Source of the DNA: an uncultured Clostridia bacterium
Lineage (GTDB): Bacteria > Bacillota > Clostridia > Christensenellales > UBA1242
Assembly: GCA_947591785.1 (NCBI GenBank)
Contig: CANQDK010000001.1
Coordinates: 1-64,000, forward strand
DNA: 64,000 nt
Reading direction: 5' to 3'
The notes beneath the pieces are model-generated. The model was not told the DNA's origin, did not search any database, and was given only the letters and a program-made list of their open reading frames with translations. Below, piece after piece: positions 9,657-20,000 of this stretch (position 1 is its first letter; each line of letters opens with the position of its first letter). A program made the translations under genes and the position numbers.

Positions 9657-9878
9657 TTTATTTGATTGTTAAATTCGATTGTTTATGATTTGTTTAGGAT
9701 TTTTAATTAAAAAATAGAAATGATTTCGATGATATTACATATAATTAAAAATGATGTAAAAATGACAAAATTTTTATTTTTTGTTTTAAATTTAGTGAAT
9801 TTTAATAAAAAAGATACCTTTTTTTGTAAAAAAAGGTAAAAAAATAATTGAAAAAGTGAAAAATTTTTAAAAAGGCTA

Positions 9879-9907
9879 TTGACAGTTACAGAAAATTGCG
9901 GTATAAT
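9879..9907 (+). promoter_or_regulatory. Consensus sigmaA promoter
   Basis: TTGACA - 17 nt - TATAAT exactly, 27 nt upstream of the ATG at 9935. Confidence 0.85.
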
Positions 9908-9934
9908 ATGGACATCATAAGCGGAGGTGGTTAT

Positions 9935-12904
9935 ATGAAAATTGAAAAGGAATTTTTGGAACCTAAGGAAATTATTGAACTAATGCAAAATCCTGCAAGA
10001 GAGGATGTTGTTGATTTCGCTGTTCTTGGTGATGATAAAGTTTTGATTTTTGTTAAAGATGATGAAACAGGAGAAACCTGTGCGTTCTTTAAGAAAAGCA
10101 GCAAGGACAAATGCCTTTTTGTAAGAAAAATTACTGACGAAGGGACAAAGAAGGACGGAAGAGTTTGGTTCTCAAATGACAGAATTGCAAAGGCAACAAA
10201 AAATCCATCTTATATTACCAATGCTGAACTTGTTCAATTCTTAGGAAATGAAAAACTAAAAGAATGGAGAGCAAAAGATGGCTTGCTCACATTACCACAA
10301 TTTGGAAGACAAATTGGAATGGTGCAAAAAAGATTAGATAGTTTAAAATCAAGAAATTTTCATAATGAGGAGGGAAATGGAATGGTAGAAGTAAAAGAAG
10401 ATTTTAATGGTAATGGAAGAAGTATAGCAGCACCTGTTCGCCAAAGAGTTAATGATGGTGTTGTTGTTCAATACAATCCTGTAGGTTTTGTGTTTGGAGC
10501 AAGAAAGAGAGTTGACGCACAAATCGATGCTATTGTCAACAATTTGTTGTCAAACAGAGAAAAGAATGGAGATTCTTCAAAAAAATTGACAGAAGAACAA
10601 GTTTTGTTTATTGCAAGCAAGTCAGTTAGAGAAGTTATCAATCAAACTAAAAACGGAGAAGAAAAACGTGTTTTGAGTGCCAACATCGAAGTTTTGAAAG
10701 AATATGCAGAACAAAAACTTAGAGGTGAAAAAGTTAAACCTGCACCTGCTGTCAAACAAGAAAAAGGACTTGAAACAATTATTGGTGCTGTTAATCATTT
10801 GATTACTCCAGATTTTAATTTGAAATTTGCAGAATCAAAAAATGGTGGAGAAACTGTTTATGCACTTGTTTACGAAGATGGAAAAACAAGCAAAAATGAA
10901 CTCCGTCTTCCACTTGGAGGAAAAATAGGAACTCCAGACAAGAAAAATGGAACTCGCACAGTTGCTATTGACGACATTAAAAATGTTAAAGAAGTTTATT
11001 TAAAACTCGGTTTGATTGATGAATATTCAGAAGCAGTTGTTGACTATATTATGAATTCAAATCTCTCAAAAAGAAAGTCAAAATTGAGTGAAGAAGAAAG
11101 AAATTATGTTCTTCATTTTGTAAAAGAAACAATTCAAGGAAAAACAGTTACTGTTGACGATGCAGCAATCTTGAGAGAAGATGAATTAATCAAAGAAGCT
11201 TTTGAAAGTCCAGAATGGATTAAAAGAGAAGAAATTAAGAAGATTGTTCAAAAATTGTCAAAGGTTTCAACTTATGAAGCTCGTGCTAAACAAGCAATTG
11301 AGCTTGCTGGTAGGTTTATTAAAGATGACCCTTCTTTAAGAGGAAAAAATGAAAGTGGCAAACTGAATCAAAGAGAAAAAGCTCTTACAAGTTGGACCAA
11401 TTATTTCTTGAAAGAAGCTCAAAAAGTTAATCCTCTTTACGAAACTGCTTTAGGAGATATTATTCCAAAGAAAACTGCTGAACAATTGAAGGCAGAACAA
11501 GAAGCTAGACTGATGGAAGAAATAAAAAAAGAAAAAGATAAGAAGAGACAAGAAGAAAATAAAAAGAGCCAGGAAGAAGAAAAAAATAGAAAAGCTGCAA
11601 AACGTAAGGCTATAATTAAAAAAGTTGCAACTATTGGTCTTGCAATTGTTGGAGCAGGAGTTTTGGTCGCAGGTGTTCTCGGTGTTGTCCCAAGACCTAA
11701 TGAAACTGAGGCTGCAAAAAATTCTGCAAAAACACTTGCTCAAGGAACAAAAGTTACTGCTGTTGCAGATGAAAATTATAATTTGCAATCTTTAAAAGCA
11801 CCAATTATGAGCAAAAGTGAAGTTGCATCTTATGAACAACAAAATAAGGTTGTTGGTTATATGCGTGCTAATAGAGATTATGCTCCATCAGAAGTTGAAG
11901 CTTATGCTCAACAATTGGCTGTTTCTGCAGCAATGGCAACGGCTGATAAAGCAAATTTAAAAGATGCAAATGGTGAGGTAACGGTTGCTTATGCAACAAC
12001 AGATGGAAAATATAGTTATGATGCAATGAGAAAAGAACTTTTAGGCAATGGTTATACAGTTGATGATACTCAAAACTTCATGTCAACTTACGCTGATAAC
12101 TTTACTTCAACTTATAATCAGTTTGCTAAAAATTTTGATTTAGGTGGACAAACAAAACCTGATGATAATCCACAAAAACCAAGTGATGATCAACCACAAA
12201 ACCCAAGTGATGACAAACCACAAAATCCAGACGATGACAAACCAACAAAACCAACCGAAACTGATATAGAACTTAATGGTGAGATTGCAAAAGGTATTTA
12301 TACTGAAGCTATTCAAAAATATGACCCAATGTTTAGTTGTAAAGATGTAATTATTGATGGTGACACAGTTTATGTTCGTGGAGAGAGTGTTTTACTTGAT
12401 GGAACAGAAGCTGATATGCTCTACAGCATGAATATTGAAGAACTTGGCTCTATCAAAACAGAAGATGCTTTGAGACAAAAAGTTGAAGAAATTTCTGCTA
12501 AAGAAATAGGTGAAACAAGAGCTATTAGTGCTGATTATTATATGAATAGACAAAAAGGATTCAGTGCTAAAACTGTTGAAAGATTCCAAAATGATGAAAC
12601 TTTGCCAGAATATTATGTTCTTGACAATGAAACAATGGAAACAACTTCAACCAAAGGGCAACCAGGTGTAAAAGTTTCTTATGTAAAAATTACTAATGGT
12701 GAAAAAGTTGAAAATGTTGATGGCGGAACTGTATATGGTGACAAAGAAAAGACAAACTTTGAAGGTAGAGTTGCTTGTTCAATACTTAAAGATGCTTGGG
12801 GAGAAAAATTTGGAGCTCCTTCTGCATTTGTGATTGTAGATCCACAAATCAGTGGAAATGATGTTCATAAGGACCCAATAAAGGAAGAGGACCGCATTAA
12901 ATAA
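9935..12904 (+). CDS. Large single-TM protein of unknown function (cytoplasmic N-domain, KE-rich linker, TM, extracytoplasmic domain with Asp/Pro/Gln repeat linker)
   Basis: GGAGG SD before ATG 9935; TM 'ATIGLAIVGAGVLVAGVLGVV' preceded by 'KKEKDKKRQEENKKSQEEEKNRKAAKRK'; no family recognised. Confidence 0.8.
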   Translation: MKIEKEFLEPKEIIELMQNPAREDVVDFAVLGDDKVLIFVKDDETGETCAFFKKSSKDKCLFVRKITDEGTKKDGRVWFSNDRIAKATKNPSYITNAELVQFLGNEKLKEWRAKDGLLTLPQFGRQIGMVQKRLDSLKSRNFHNEEGNGMVEVKEDFNGNGRSIAAPVRQRVNDGVVVQYNPVGFVFGARKRVDAQIDAIVNNLLSNREKNGDSSKKLTEEQVLFIASKSVREVINQTKNGEEKRVLSANIEVLKEYAEQKLRGEKVKPAPAVKQEKGLETIIGAVNHLITPDFNLKFAESKNGGETVYALVYEDGKTSKNELRLPLGGKIGTPDKKNGTRTVAIDDIKNVKEVYLKLGLIDEYSEAVVDYIMNSNLSKRKSKLSEEERNYVLHFVKETIQGKTVTVDDAAILREDELIKEAFESPEWIKREEIKKIVQKLSKVSTYEARAKQAIELAGRFIKDDPSLRGKNESGKLNQREKALTSWTNYFLKEAQKVNPLYETALGDIIPKKTAEQLKAEQEARLMEEIKKEKDKKRQEENKKSQEEEKNRKAAKRKAIIKKVATIGLAIVGAGVLVAGVLGVVPRPNETEAAKNSAKTLAQGTKVTAVADENYNLQSLKAPIMSKSEVASYEQQNKVVGYMRANRDYAPSEVEAYAQQLAVSAAMATADKANLKDANGEVTVAYATTDGKYSYDAMRKELLGNGYTVDDTQNFMSTYADNFTSTYNQFAKNFDLGGQTKPDDNPQKPSDDQPQNPSDDKPQNPDDDKPTKPTETDIELNGEIAKGIYTEAIQKYDPMFSCKDVIIDGDTVYVRGESVLLDGTEADMLYSMNIEELGSIKTEDALRQKVEEISAKEIGETRAISADYYMNRQKGFSAKTVERFQNDETLPEYYVLDNETMETTSTKGQPGVKVSYVKITNGEKVENVDGGTVYGDKEKTNFEGRVACSILKDAWGEKFGAPSAFVIVDPQISGNDVHKDPIKEEDRIK
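12170..12265 (+). repeat. Four ~24-bp tandem repeats encoding PQxPSDDx-type linker
   Basis: PQKPSDDQ/PQNPSDDK/PQNPDDDK/PTKPTETD. Confidence 0.75.
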
Positions 12905-12935
12905 ATAAACTCATTATTAAAAATTATTACAAATT

Positions 12936-12970
12936 AAAAAGCAGACTTAAATATCTGCTTTTTTTTTTGC
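12936..12970 (+). terminator. Rho-independent terminator
   Basis: AAAAAGCAGA-CTTAAATA-TCTGCTTTTTTTTTT. Confidence 0.85.
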
Positions 12971-13090
12971 TTTTAGTATATTTTAACAGCATATTTTGAA
13001 ATTTTTATTTATAAGATGAGTAAGTGTGAATTAGTGAGATAAATCAAGATTTAAAATTGATAGATTAAATTCAAAAAGATTGAAATAATA

Positions 13091-13117
13091 TTGACAAAAA
13101 ACTTTTTATGTTATAAA
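13091..13117 (+). promoter_or_regulatory. Promoter of tRNA-Leu
   Basis: TTGACA at 13091, TATAAA at 13112 (15-nt spacer; alternative TAAAAT gives 17). Confidence 0.6.
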
Positions 13118-13128
13118 ATACGAAATAT

Positions 13129-13214
13129 GCGGATGTGGCGGAATGGCAGACGTGCAAGTTTCAGGTACTTGTGGTGGCAACACCGTGAGAGTTCGACCCT
13201 CTCCATCCGCACCA
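13129..13214 (+). tRNA. tRNA-Leu(CAG)
   Basis: GCGGATGTGGCGGAATGGCAGACGTGCAAGTTTCAGGTACTTGTGGTGGCAACACCGTGAGAGTTCGACCCTCTCCATCCGCACCA. Confidence 0.95.
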
Positions 13215-13239
13215 ATTTTTTTAATTTTTTATTTCAAAT

Positions 13240-14181
13240 TTAGAGAACTTCAATATAGATTGTTCCTATGTATTTTTCATTTATATAAAGTTGAATTTTT
13301 CCAGAACTTGCTGCAGAAATTTGAAAATTATTGTTAAAGATGCCTACAACTTTCTTTGCTATAATGTTTGTATCAGGAGTCATATCGATTTCTTCGTAGT
13401 TGTTGTCAACAAAAATATGAATAAAACAAATTTCTCCAGATTTTAATTTGATTGTGTTTTTAACAATCTCTGCATTACCATTAACTATTTCAATCGTAAA
13501 GATGGTAGAATTTTCTTCTTCTGGTGTCTTTGATTGTTCATTTTCATTTGGATTTTGTGAGTCGTGCTGTTTTTGAGAATCGTCTGGTTCTTCTGGGGTT
13601 GTGGATTGGTTGTCATCAGATTCAGAATTTAATGGAGGATTTTCAGTTGTGTTGTCATCATCTTTGTTATCTTTATCATCTTGATTTTTAGGATTCTCTA
13701 AACCGTCTGAAGACTGATTTTGTTCCTTATCCTTATTTTCAGGTTCACGTAAGTTTTTATCATCTTCTTGTGAATCATTCTCATCTTCTTGTGGAGAAGT
13801 TGGTTTGTTTTCGGGATTAGGATTTGTATTGTCAGGGCTTTCTGTTTCGTTTGTTGCTAAGACTGTGACAACACATTCACTTTCCGCAACTTGTTTATTG
13901 TAGTGAGCAATAAGTGTGACTTTTGTGCTTCCAACAGTAAGTGGTTGAATTTTTGCACCATTTAAAGAAATGATTTCGGGATTTTCAATTTTAAATTCAA
14001 CATTAGCAAAAGCAATTGAAACCGAATAATCAATTGACTTATTTGTTTCATCATTATAAACAGTTAACGAATCTTGTGCTTTGATTGTTAATTTTTCTTC
14101 TTTATTTAAAATACAAACTGTTGTGATTGTGACAATCGCAATTAAAGTTAATGAACATAATATTTTCCAAAAATTTTTCAT
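13240..14181 (-). CDS. Exported/membrane-anchored protein with Ig-like domain and long Asp/Asn/Pro/Glu-rich linker
   Basis: N-term TM 'FWKILCSLTLIAIVTITTVCIL', Big-like 'GSTKVTLIAHYNKQVAESECVVTVLA', long D/N/P/E-rich low-complexity stretch. Start set to MKNFWK. Confidence 0.7.
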   Translation of the reverse strand: MKNFWKILCSLTLIAIVTITTVCILNKEEKLTIKAQDSLTVYNDETNKSIDYSVSIAFANVEFKIENPEIISLNGAKIQPLTVGSTKVTLIAHYNKQVAESECVVTVLATNETESPDNTNPNPENKPTSPQEDENDSQEDDKNLREPENKDKEQNQSSDGLENPKNQDDKDNKDDDNTTENPPLNSESDDNQSTTPEEPDDSQKQHDSQNPNENEQSKTPEEENSTIFTIEIVNGNAEIVKNTIKLKSGEICFIHIFVDNNYEEIDMTPDTNIIAKKVVGIFNNNFQISAASSGKIQLYINEKYIGTIYIEVL

Positions 14182-14466
14182 AATGGAATTATAACATAAA
14201 ATTTGTCGAAATAAAGAATATTTTAATAATAAATAAAAAATATTAAATAATTTTTGTTTTAAAAGAAAAAAATGACGCCAAAGTGACATCAAAGTTTTGG
14301 ATTATTTAAATAAAAAATAATAACTTTATTATTCTTTCTAGTAGAAAAATAGCAACTTTATTTCTCTTTCTTTAGGTTTATGTGATATAATTATAACAAA
14401 GTTGAACATTTATTTTTATATAAAGAAATTCAATAATTTTATTTTTTTTGAAAAATTGAGGCTAAA

Positions 14467-15720
14467 ATGAAAAAAGAAATTAAAATCTTTGATATTTCCT
14501 ATGATGGTGCAGGGGTTGGAAAACTTGATGGAAAAGTTGTTTTTGTGCCAAAGACACTGCCAGATGAAATTGTCGAAGTGAATATTGTTGATTCAAAGAA
14601 AAAGTTTTTAAAGGCTTCTTGTGAGAAGATTGTTATTCCTTCTGACAGAAGGGAAAAAGCGATATGTCCGTATTTTGATATTTGTGGTGGTTGTGATTTT
14701 CAGCATTGTGGATATGATTTTGAACAAGAAATAAAAAAACAAATTTTGAAAACTGAACTTTCAAAAGTTAAATATTTTGGGAAAATTGATTTTGTCAAAT
14801 CTGACAAAAGATTTTTCTATCGCAACAAAATTAAATTGGAAATTGAAGGGAACAAAATTGGATATTTTAAACCTAAAAGTCATAATTTTTTTGAAATTAA
14901 AACTTGTCCAATTGCAGATGAAAAAATCTTAAAAACTTTTCCTTTGATTGAAGAATTCTTGCTTGAAAATCAGTTTGAAAATTTAAAAAATATTTACATA
15001 AAAAATGTTGATGAAAATATTGGAATTTGCTTTCTTTTTTCAAAAAACGCAAGAAAAATGCAAAAAAACATTAAAAAATTGGATATTTTTAATGGTTTTT
15101 CAATATTTTTTGCTTATGGGGATATTTTGGAAAGTGACAAAACAGATGTAAAATTTGTTTTTGGAAAACAAAAACTTGAAAAGAAATCTCATGGTTTTTG
15201 TTTTGAAATTTCTCCTCAGGCTTTTTTGCAGGTTAATGATGAAATTGCGGAAAAACTTTATGATTATGTGCTTGGCTTTTGTCAAGACAAAAATGTTGTG
15301 AATGCATATTCTGGGCAAGGACTGTTGACTGCATTAATTTCTAAAAAGGCAAAAAAAGTTTTTGGAATTGAATATCAAAAATCGGCTCATAATTGTGCAG
15401 AAAAATTAAAAGAAAAATCAGCTTTAATCAATATGTATAATATATGTGGAAAGGTGGAAGACAATTTGGTTGATGTTCTTTCCAAGGAGAAAATTGATTT
15501 AATTGTGCTTGATCCAGCACGTGATGGGTGTAAAAATGATGTTTTGGAAGCAATTATTTCAACTAATGTCAATGAAATTGTCTATGTTTCTTGTAATTTT
15601 GCAACTCTTGTGCGTGATTTGAAGGTGTTGAAAAAAGAGTATAAAATCTCTTCTGTGAAAATTTTTGATATGTTCCCTTGCACTGCTAACATGGAAACAG
15701 TTGTGTATTTGCATAAATGA
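14467..15720 (+). CDS. Class I SAM-dependent RNA (uracil-5-)methyltransferase, TrmA/RlmCD family
   Basis: TRAM-like N-term, 'CPYFDICGGCDFQH' Fe-S Cys motif, 'DLIVLDPARDGC', 'IVYVSCNFATLVRDL'. Confidence 0.9.
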   Translation: MKKEIKIFDISYDGAGVGKLDGKVVFVPKTLPDEIVEVNIVDSKKKFLKASCEKIVIPSDRREKAICPYFDICGGCDFQHCGYDFEQEIKKQILKTELSKVKYFGKIDFVKSDKRFFYRNKIKLEIEGNKIGYFKPKSHNFFEIKTCPIADEKILKTFPLIEEFLLENQFENLKNIYIKNVDENIGICFLFSKNARKMQKNIKKLDIFNGFSIFFAYGDILESDKTDVKFVFGKQKLEKKSHGFCFEISPQAFLQVNDEIAEKLYDYVLGFCQDKNVVNAYSGQGLLTALISKKAKKVFGIEYQKSAHNCAEKLKEKSALINMYNICGKVEDNLVDVLSKEKIDLIVLDPARDGCKNDVLEAIISTNVNEIVYVSCNFATLVRDLKVLKKEYKISSVKIFDMFPCTANMETVVYLHK

Positions 15721-15829
15721 AAAATGAAATATACTTCTTTTTATTACTTTATTATATTGTTTTTACTTTTATGTCCTATGGGCGAAATTTGTCGCATAAA
15801 TTATTTAAAAATATTTAACTATTTTTTTG

Positions 15830-15858
15830 TTGACTTTTCTTCTCTTATGTGTTATTAT
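15830..15858 (+). promoter_or_regulatory. SigmaA-type promoter, probably of the 316-aa/2550-aa module
   Basis: TTGACT - 17 nt - TATTAT. Confidence 0.6.
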
Positions 15859-16128
15859 CTATATAGAATTTTTCTTTGCTTATTGCCTAATTTGATTTGC
15901 ATACATGAATAAAGGAAAATGAAAGTAGTAAAGTTCGTCCAATTTTATTGGTTTTGATATTCTTATTTGATATTCCGTAATTGATAGTAAAAAAATTGAA
16001 ATTCGCACTTTTATTTAGTAACTCAAATTTTGTTAAATAAAAGTTTTCTAATATTTTGTATTTTGCCTAAATGCTTAAAAATGAATTCTTAATCTGGTGG
16101 CATAAAAATTTTAATTTGGAGTTGCCTT

Positions 16129-17079
16129 GTGACATTTAATTTAAGAAAAATAATGCAGATATTTATAATTTTTTTAGTCGCACTTGTGACTGGTATTTCT
16201 GTTGGAAAAATTTATGTTGACAACCTTGAAGCAATCACTGTGATTGAAGGTGGAGTTGATTCGGTTAAAGAAAAAGATGAGGTGGTTCAAGAACTTGTTA
16301 ACAGTGTTCAGGGAAAAACTGTTGATAAATGCACTTTCTTAAATGCTGTGGAAATTTATTTAATAGCAGAACACAAATTTTATAATGCACCAGAATTTTA
16401 CAAAATTATGACTGGAGTTGTTACTGCTGATGCTGGTGTTACAAAAGTCAATCAAATTATGAAGGGTGAGCGTTTGAAAAAAGATGGAAAACTTTATTAC
16501 AACAAATTGAGTCCATCTACAAGTTCTCTTGCTCCACAAATTTGTTCTCGTTTTATTTACGAATACGATTCTGACCATGTTGATGTTTATCCTAATGGGA
16601 CATTTGCTGTTAGTTCTCCTGCCAAAGACTTAAAAGGTGTTTTTAAGGAAGAAGATAAGCAGGTTTATGACCTTGAAAAATATAAGGAAACATTTAATAC
16701 TGAGCCAACAACAGCCCTTTCCTATATTATTTCATCAGTTAGTTGTCCAAAAGGAAATTATACATCAATTAAAAACAATGGTAACGACACTTTCACTTTT
16801 ACAATGACTTTTGATGCAAAGCATACTGCATACGCTGGCTTGATTTATGCTTATGAAATTGCTTTTTCATCAGGAAAAGGACAACCAAAGTGGGTTTCTC
16901 TTCAAATGGATGTTACTGTTGATAAAGACTTTAATTTTGTTTCAATAAAGTATGACGAAATTTATAAAATGGATTCTGGCGTTATTGGATATATTCCTGT
17001 TCACGATTTATTTGAAGAATATATGTATTTTGGAGATAAAATTCCTTCAGTTGAAGAAATTGTTGGGGAGGTGGCTTGA
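16129..17079 (+). CDS. Membrane-anchored extracytoplasmic protein of unknown function
   Basis: GTG start, N-terminal TM 'IFIIFLVALVTGISVGKIYV'; stop overlaps next start (ATGA-type coupling). No family recognised. Confidence 0.75.
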   Translation: MTFNLRKIMQIFIIFLVALVTGISVGKIYVDNLEAITVIEGGVDSVKEKDEVVQELVNSVQGKTVDKCTFLNAVEIYLIAEHKFYNAPEFYKIMTGVVTADAGVTKVNQIMKGERLKKDGKLYYNKLSPSTSSLAPQICSRFIYEYDSDHVDVYPNGTFAVSSPAKDLKGVFKEEDKQVYDLEKYKETFNTEPTTALSYIISSVSCPKGNYTSIKNNGNDTFTFTMTFDAKHTAYAGLIYAYEIAFSSGKGQPKWVSLQMDVTVDKDFNFVSIKYDEIYKMDSGVIGYIPVHDLFEEYMYFGDKIPSVEEIVGEVA

Positions 17080-20000
17080 TGATTGAGCGTGACATTGAAA
17101 GAGCAAAAACACTTTTTCCAAAGATGTTTAGAACTTTTGCAACATACGTGATTATGACACTTCTAGTCTTCTTTGGCTATGTTTTGATTTTTGGTGGACC
17201 AAAAATAAATATTATTAGAATTGGCGAAGATGATGCAGGAGCAGAAGAAGAAAACTATTTTGGAGATTTTGTTCGAAATTTGACCTCACTTGAAAATATC
17301 AAGGGAAACGATGTCAATATTGTTCTTAAAACTGCCGATGAAAAAATTGATTTGTCGGTTCAGGGTGACTTTTGTTATGACAAGGCGACAGGTTTGGCTC
17401 TTGATTTGGACCTTGCATATAATGGACAAATGTTTGATGTTCAGGCAACATACCTTTCTCCAAACCTTTTTTTGACAGTTGATGGCACAACTTATCTTTT
17501 TGATACATCAAAGGTGAATGTTGAGCTTCCTGAAACTGAAATGGAATTTGATTTTTCAAAAGTTTTAAACTTTGTGACACAAACCTTGGGGATTGATGTT
17601 GATAAATATATAGATTCACTTGGAGACCTTATTGGAGTTGACCTTAGAAATTTCGACCCTAATGAAATTATGAGTGTGCTTCAAATCACTACCACTGCGA
17701 ATGAAGAAACAGGGGATTATAATTTCCGTATTCAACTGGGAGAACATATCGATGCAACTATTTATTGCGATAATGACTTCAATATCACAAAAGTAACAAT
17801 GGAAAAAATCCATCTTGAAAATAATTTTATCCAACTTGATGTTCCTTTTATAAGTATGAACAAAGAAGAAAACACTGTCACGTATGAAAGAACAAACGAT
17901 GAAGTGGATTTGACAGGATTGGGAATTTTTGTAGGTTATGCTCAAAATACATTCCAAAACAATTTTGTCAATATAAAATTGAATGTTGATGGCGTTGAGG
18001 GTGCTCCTTATGGTGCAGATGTTAACGTTGACCTTGAAAACAACATCTTCAAATTTTCAACAGAATATCAAGGAATGGATGTTGAGGCAATTTATGCAAA
18101 TGAAAATATCTATCTTAATGTGTTTGCAAAAGAGGGTGTTGATTCTGGGGCTGACGGATTAAAGGTTAAAATTCATGCAAAAGATTTTGACACTTGGAAA
18201 GCTAAAATTGAAAAATTGCTTCTAACACAAACAGGCAAGGATTTTAAGGGATTCTTTGAACAATGGAAACAAGAATTTTCAAGTAAGCATCCAGAACTTA
18301 ATCTTGACGAAATGACAACACAAGAAATTTTGATGAAAATTCTTGCAGGATTTTTTGAAAATGCGGAGAGTTTCGATACCTATCTTCCACAAAGCACACG
18401 TCTTGAAGAGAATCGATACTTGCTTGGCTGGAATTGTGGGGCAACATTGACTTTTGAGGCAGAAAAAGATGAACAAGAAAAGGAAAATTTGAAAAAGATT
18501 GACTTTGTCTATGGTGATGTGAAAGCATCTGCTGAATTTGAAATTGTTGGCACAGGATTGAGTGTCGAAGATGCAGAATTCTATGAACTTTCAAATCTTC
18601 TTCCTGTTTTAGATGTTGTGGATGGAATTTTGGCAGCAAAGCAGTTGGGTGGAGATATTTCTTTGACTGTTGAAGGACAAAAGATTTCTGGCAATTTTGT
18701 CTTGAATTTTGAAAATAACATTGTGGCAAGGGTGGAACTTGAAAGCGACATCTTTGTGCAAGAAATTGATGGGGAAACACAAAAACAAAAAGTTGTGATT
18801 GTTCTCAGTGGCCGTGATGTTGCTGTGACGATTGGAGATATTGCCATAAAGGGCAGTTTAGATGCTATTGAAGAATATGAAGCAAGGATTATCACTCTTC
18901 TTGGGATTCAAAAAGATGTAACAGAAAGTTTGCCAAAAAATGAAGAAGAAAAAGACACAGCTCATAAAATATCTGAAGTAATCAAGAAAGTTTGTGACAT
19001 TTTGCAAAAATTCTCTTTGGGTGAGGAAAGAGATGCAAGCAACAATTTGACCGCATTGGCTGTGGTGAAATATCTTTCAACTCCACAAATTTTTGGAAAA
19101 GTTTCAATTTGTGATGATGGAAGAATTTGTGTTTCACTTGGTGATGCGAGTCAAGGTAATGGCGACCTTGAGATACCGGAAGAGAAGAAGTATGACCTTG
19201 TTTTGAAATTTACTTCAAATTCTGATGAAATTCAATCTTCTATTGATGGAGAGGACCTTTTGGAAGTCTTGGAAAAAGCACAAAATATGAAGGAATATTT
19301 CCTTGCTGGACAATATGCTTTCAGACTTGACGCACAGTTTGATGGTTTCACTGTTTCTGCAAAAGTGGAAATTGAAAGGCCTGTCACACTAGTGCAGAAT
19401 GCTGAGGAAAATCTTGAAAGTGCGACAAGTGGCATAAAGGAAGTAGAAGAAGGAAAAGCAGACGGCTTGACAGTTGTTGTCGGTGACATATATATTGGAA
19501 AGACAGATGCCGCAGGGTTGAGTGGTGAAGGAATTGAGCCAAATGTCAACCTCACAATCAGATTTCAAGATGGCATTCTGTTTGTGGACTATGGCGAAAA
19601 CAAAATCAAATTTGTTGGCACATCTGCTGACGGCATTTTGAACAAGATTTTGGAAATTTTGGAAGCCAATTTTGCTGAGCAACTTGATGCCGAGCAAACT
19701 GTTGCAGATGCGGACAAAGGGCAAGACAGTGAAAAGCCTGCTTTGTCTGACCAACAAAAAGAGCAACTGAAAAACAAATTTGTTGAGGTTTTAACGACTT
19801 TGTTTGGCGAGGATTTGACAACAAAAACTCTGTCAGAACTTTTGAATATGTTGGATGTTTCGTTGAGTGGAACAACAGACGATATTATTTTTGATGTTGA
19901 CTTCAAGAATGTTGTTGAAGGGGTTGAAAAAGGTATTTCTGCGAAAGCACAAGTTGTGTTTGAGGATCAAAATATTAAGAATATTCAACTTGCACTTGAC

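Noticed and set aside
9815-9838. TACCTTTTTTT-GT-AAAAAAAGGTA palindrome as a novel element
   Set aside because: Probably an ordinary AT-rich terminator-like hairpin between two plus-strand genes.
13143-13337. 64-aa plus-strand ORF
   Set aside because: Its start overlaps tRNA-Leu(CAG).
15724-15912. 62-aa hydrophobic ORF after the RNA methyltransferase
   Set aside because: No clear SD, overlaps the promoter region; Phe/Leu/Tyr-rich as expected from AT-rich noncoding sequence.
15915-15990. Short resemblance of 'SSKVRPILLVLIF' coding potential to the ComEC N-terminus ('SKILNSRPIFYGFL')
   Set aside because: Too short and lacks a start codon in frame; could be chance in AT-rich DNA.
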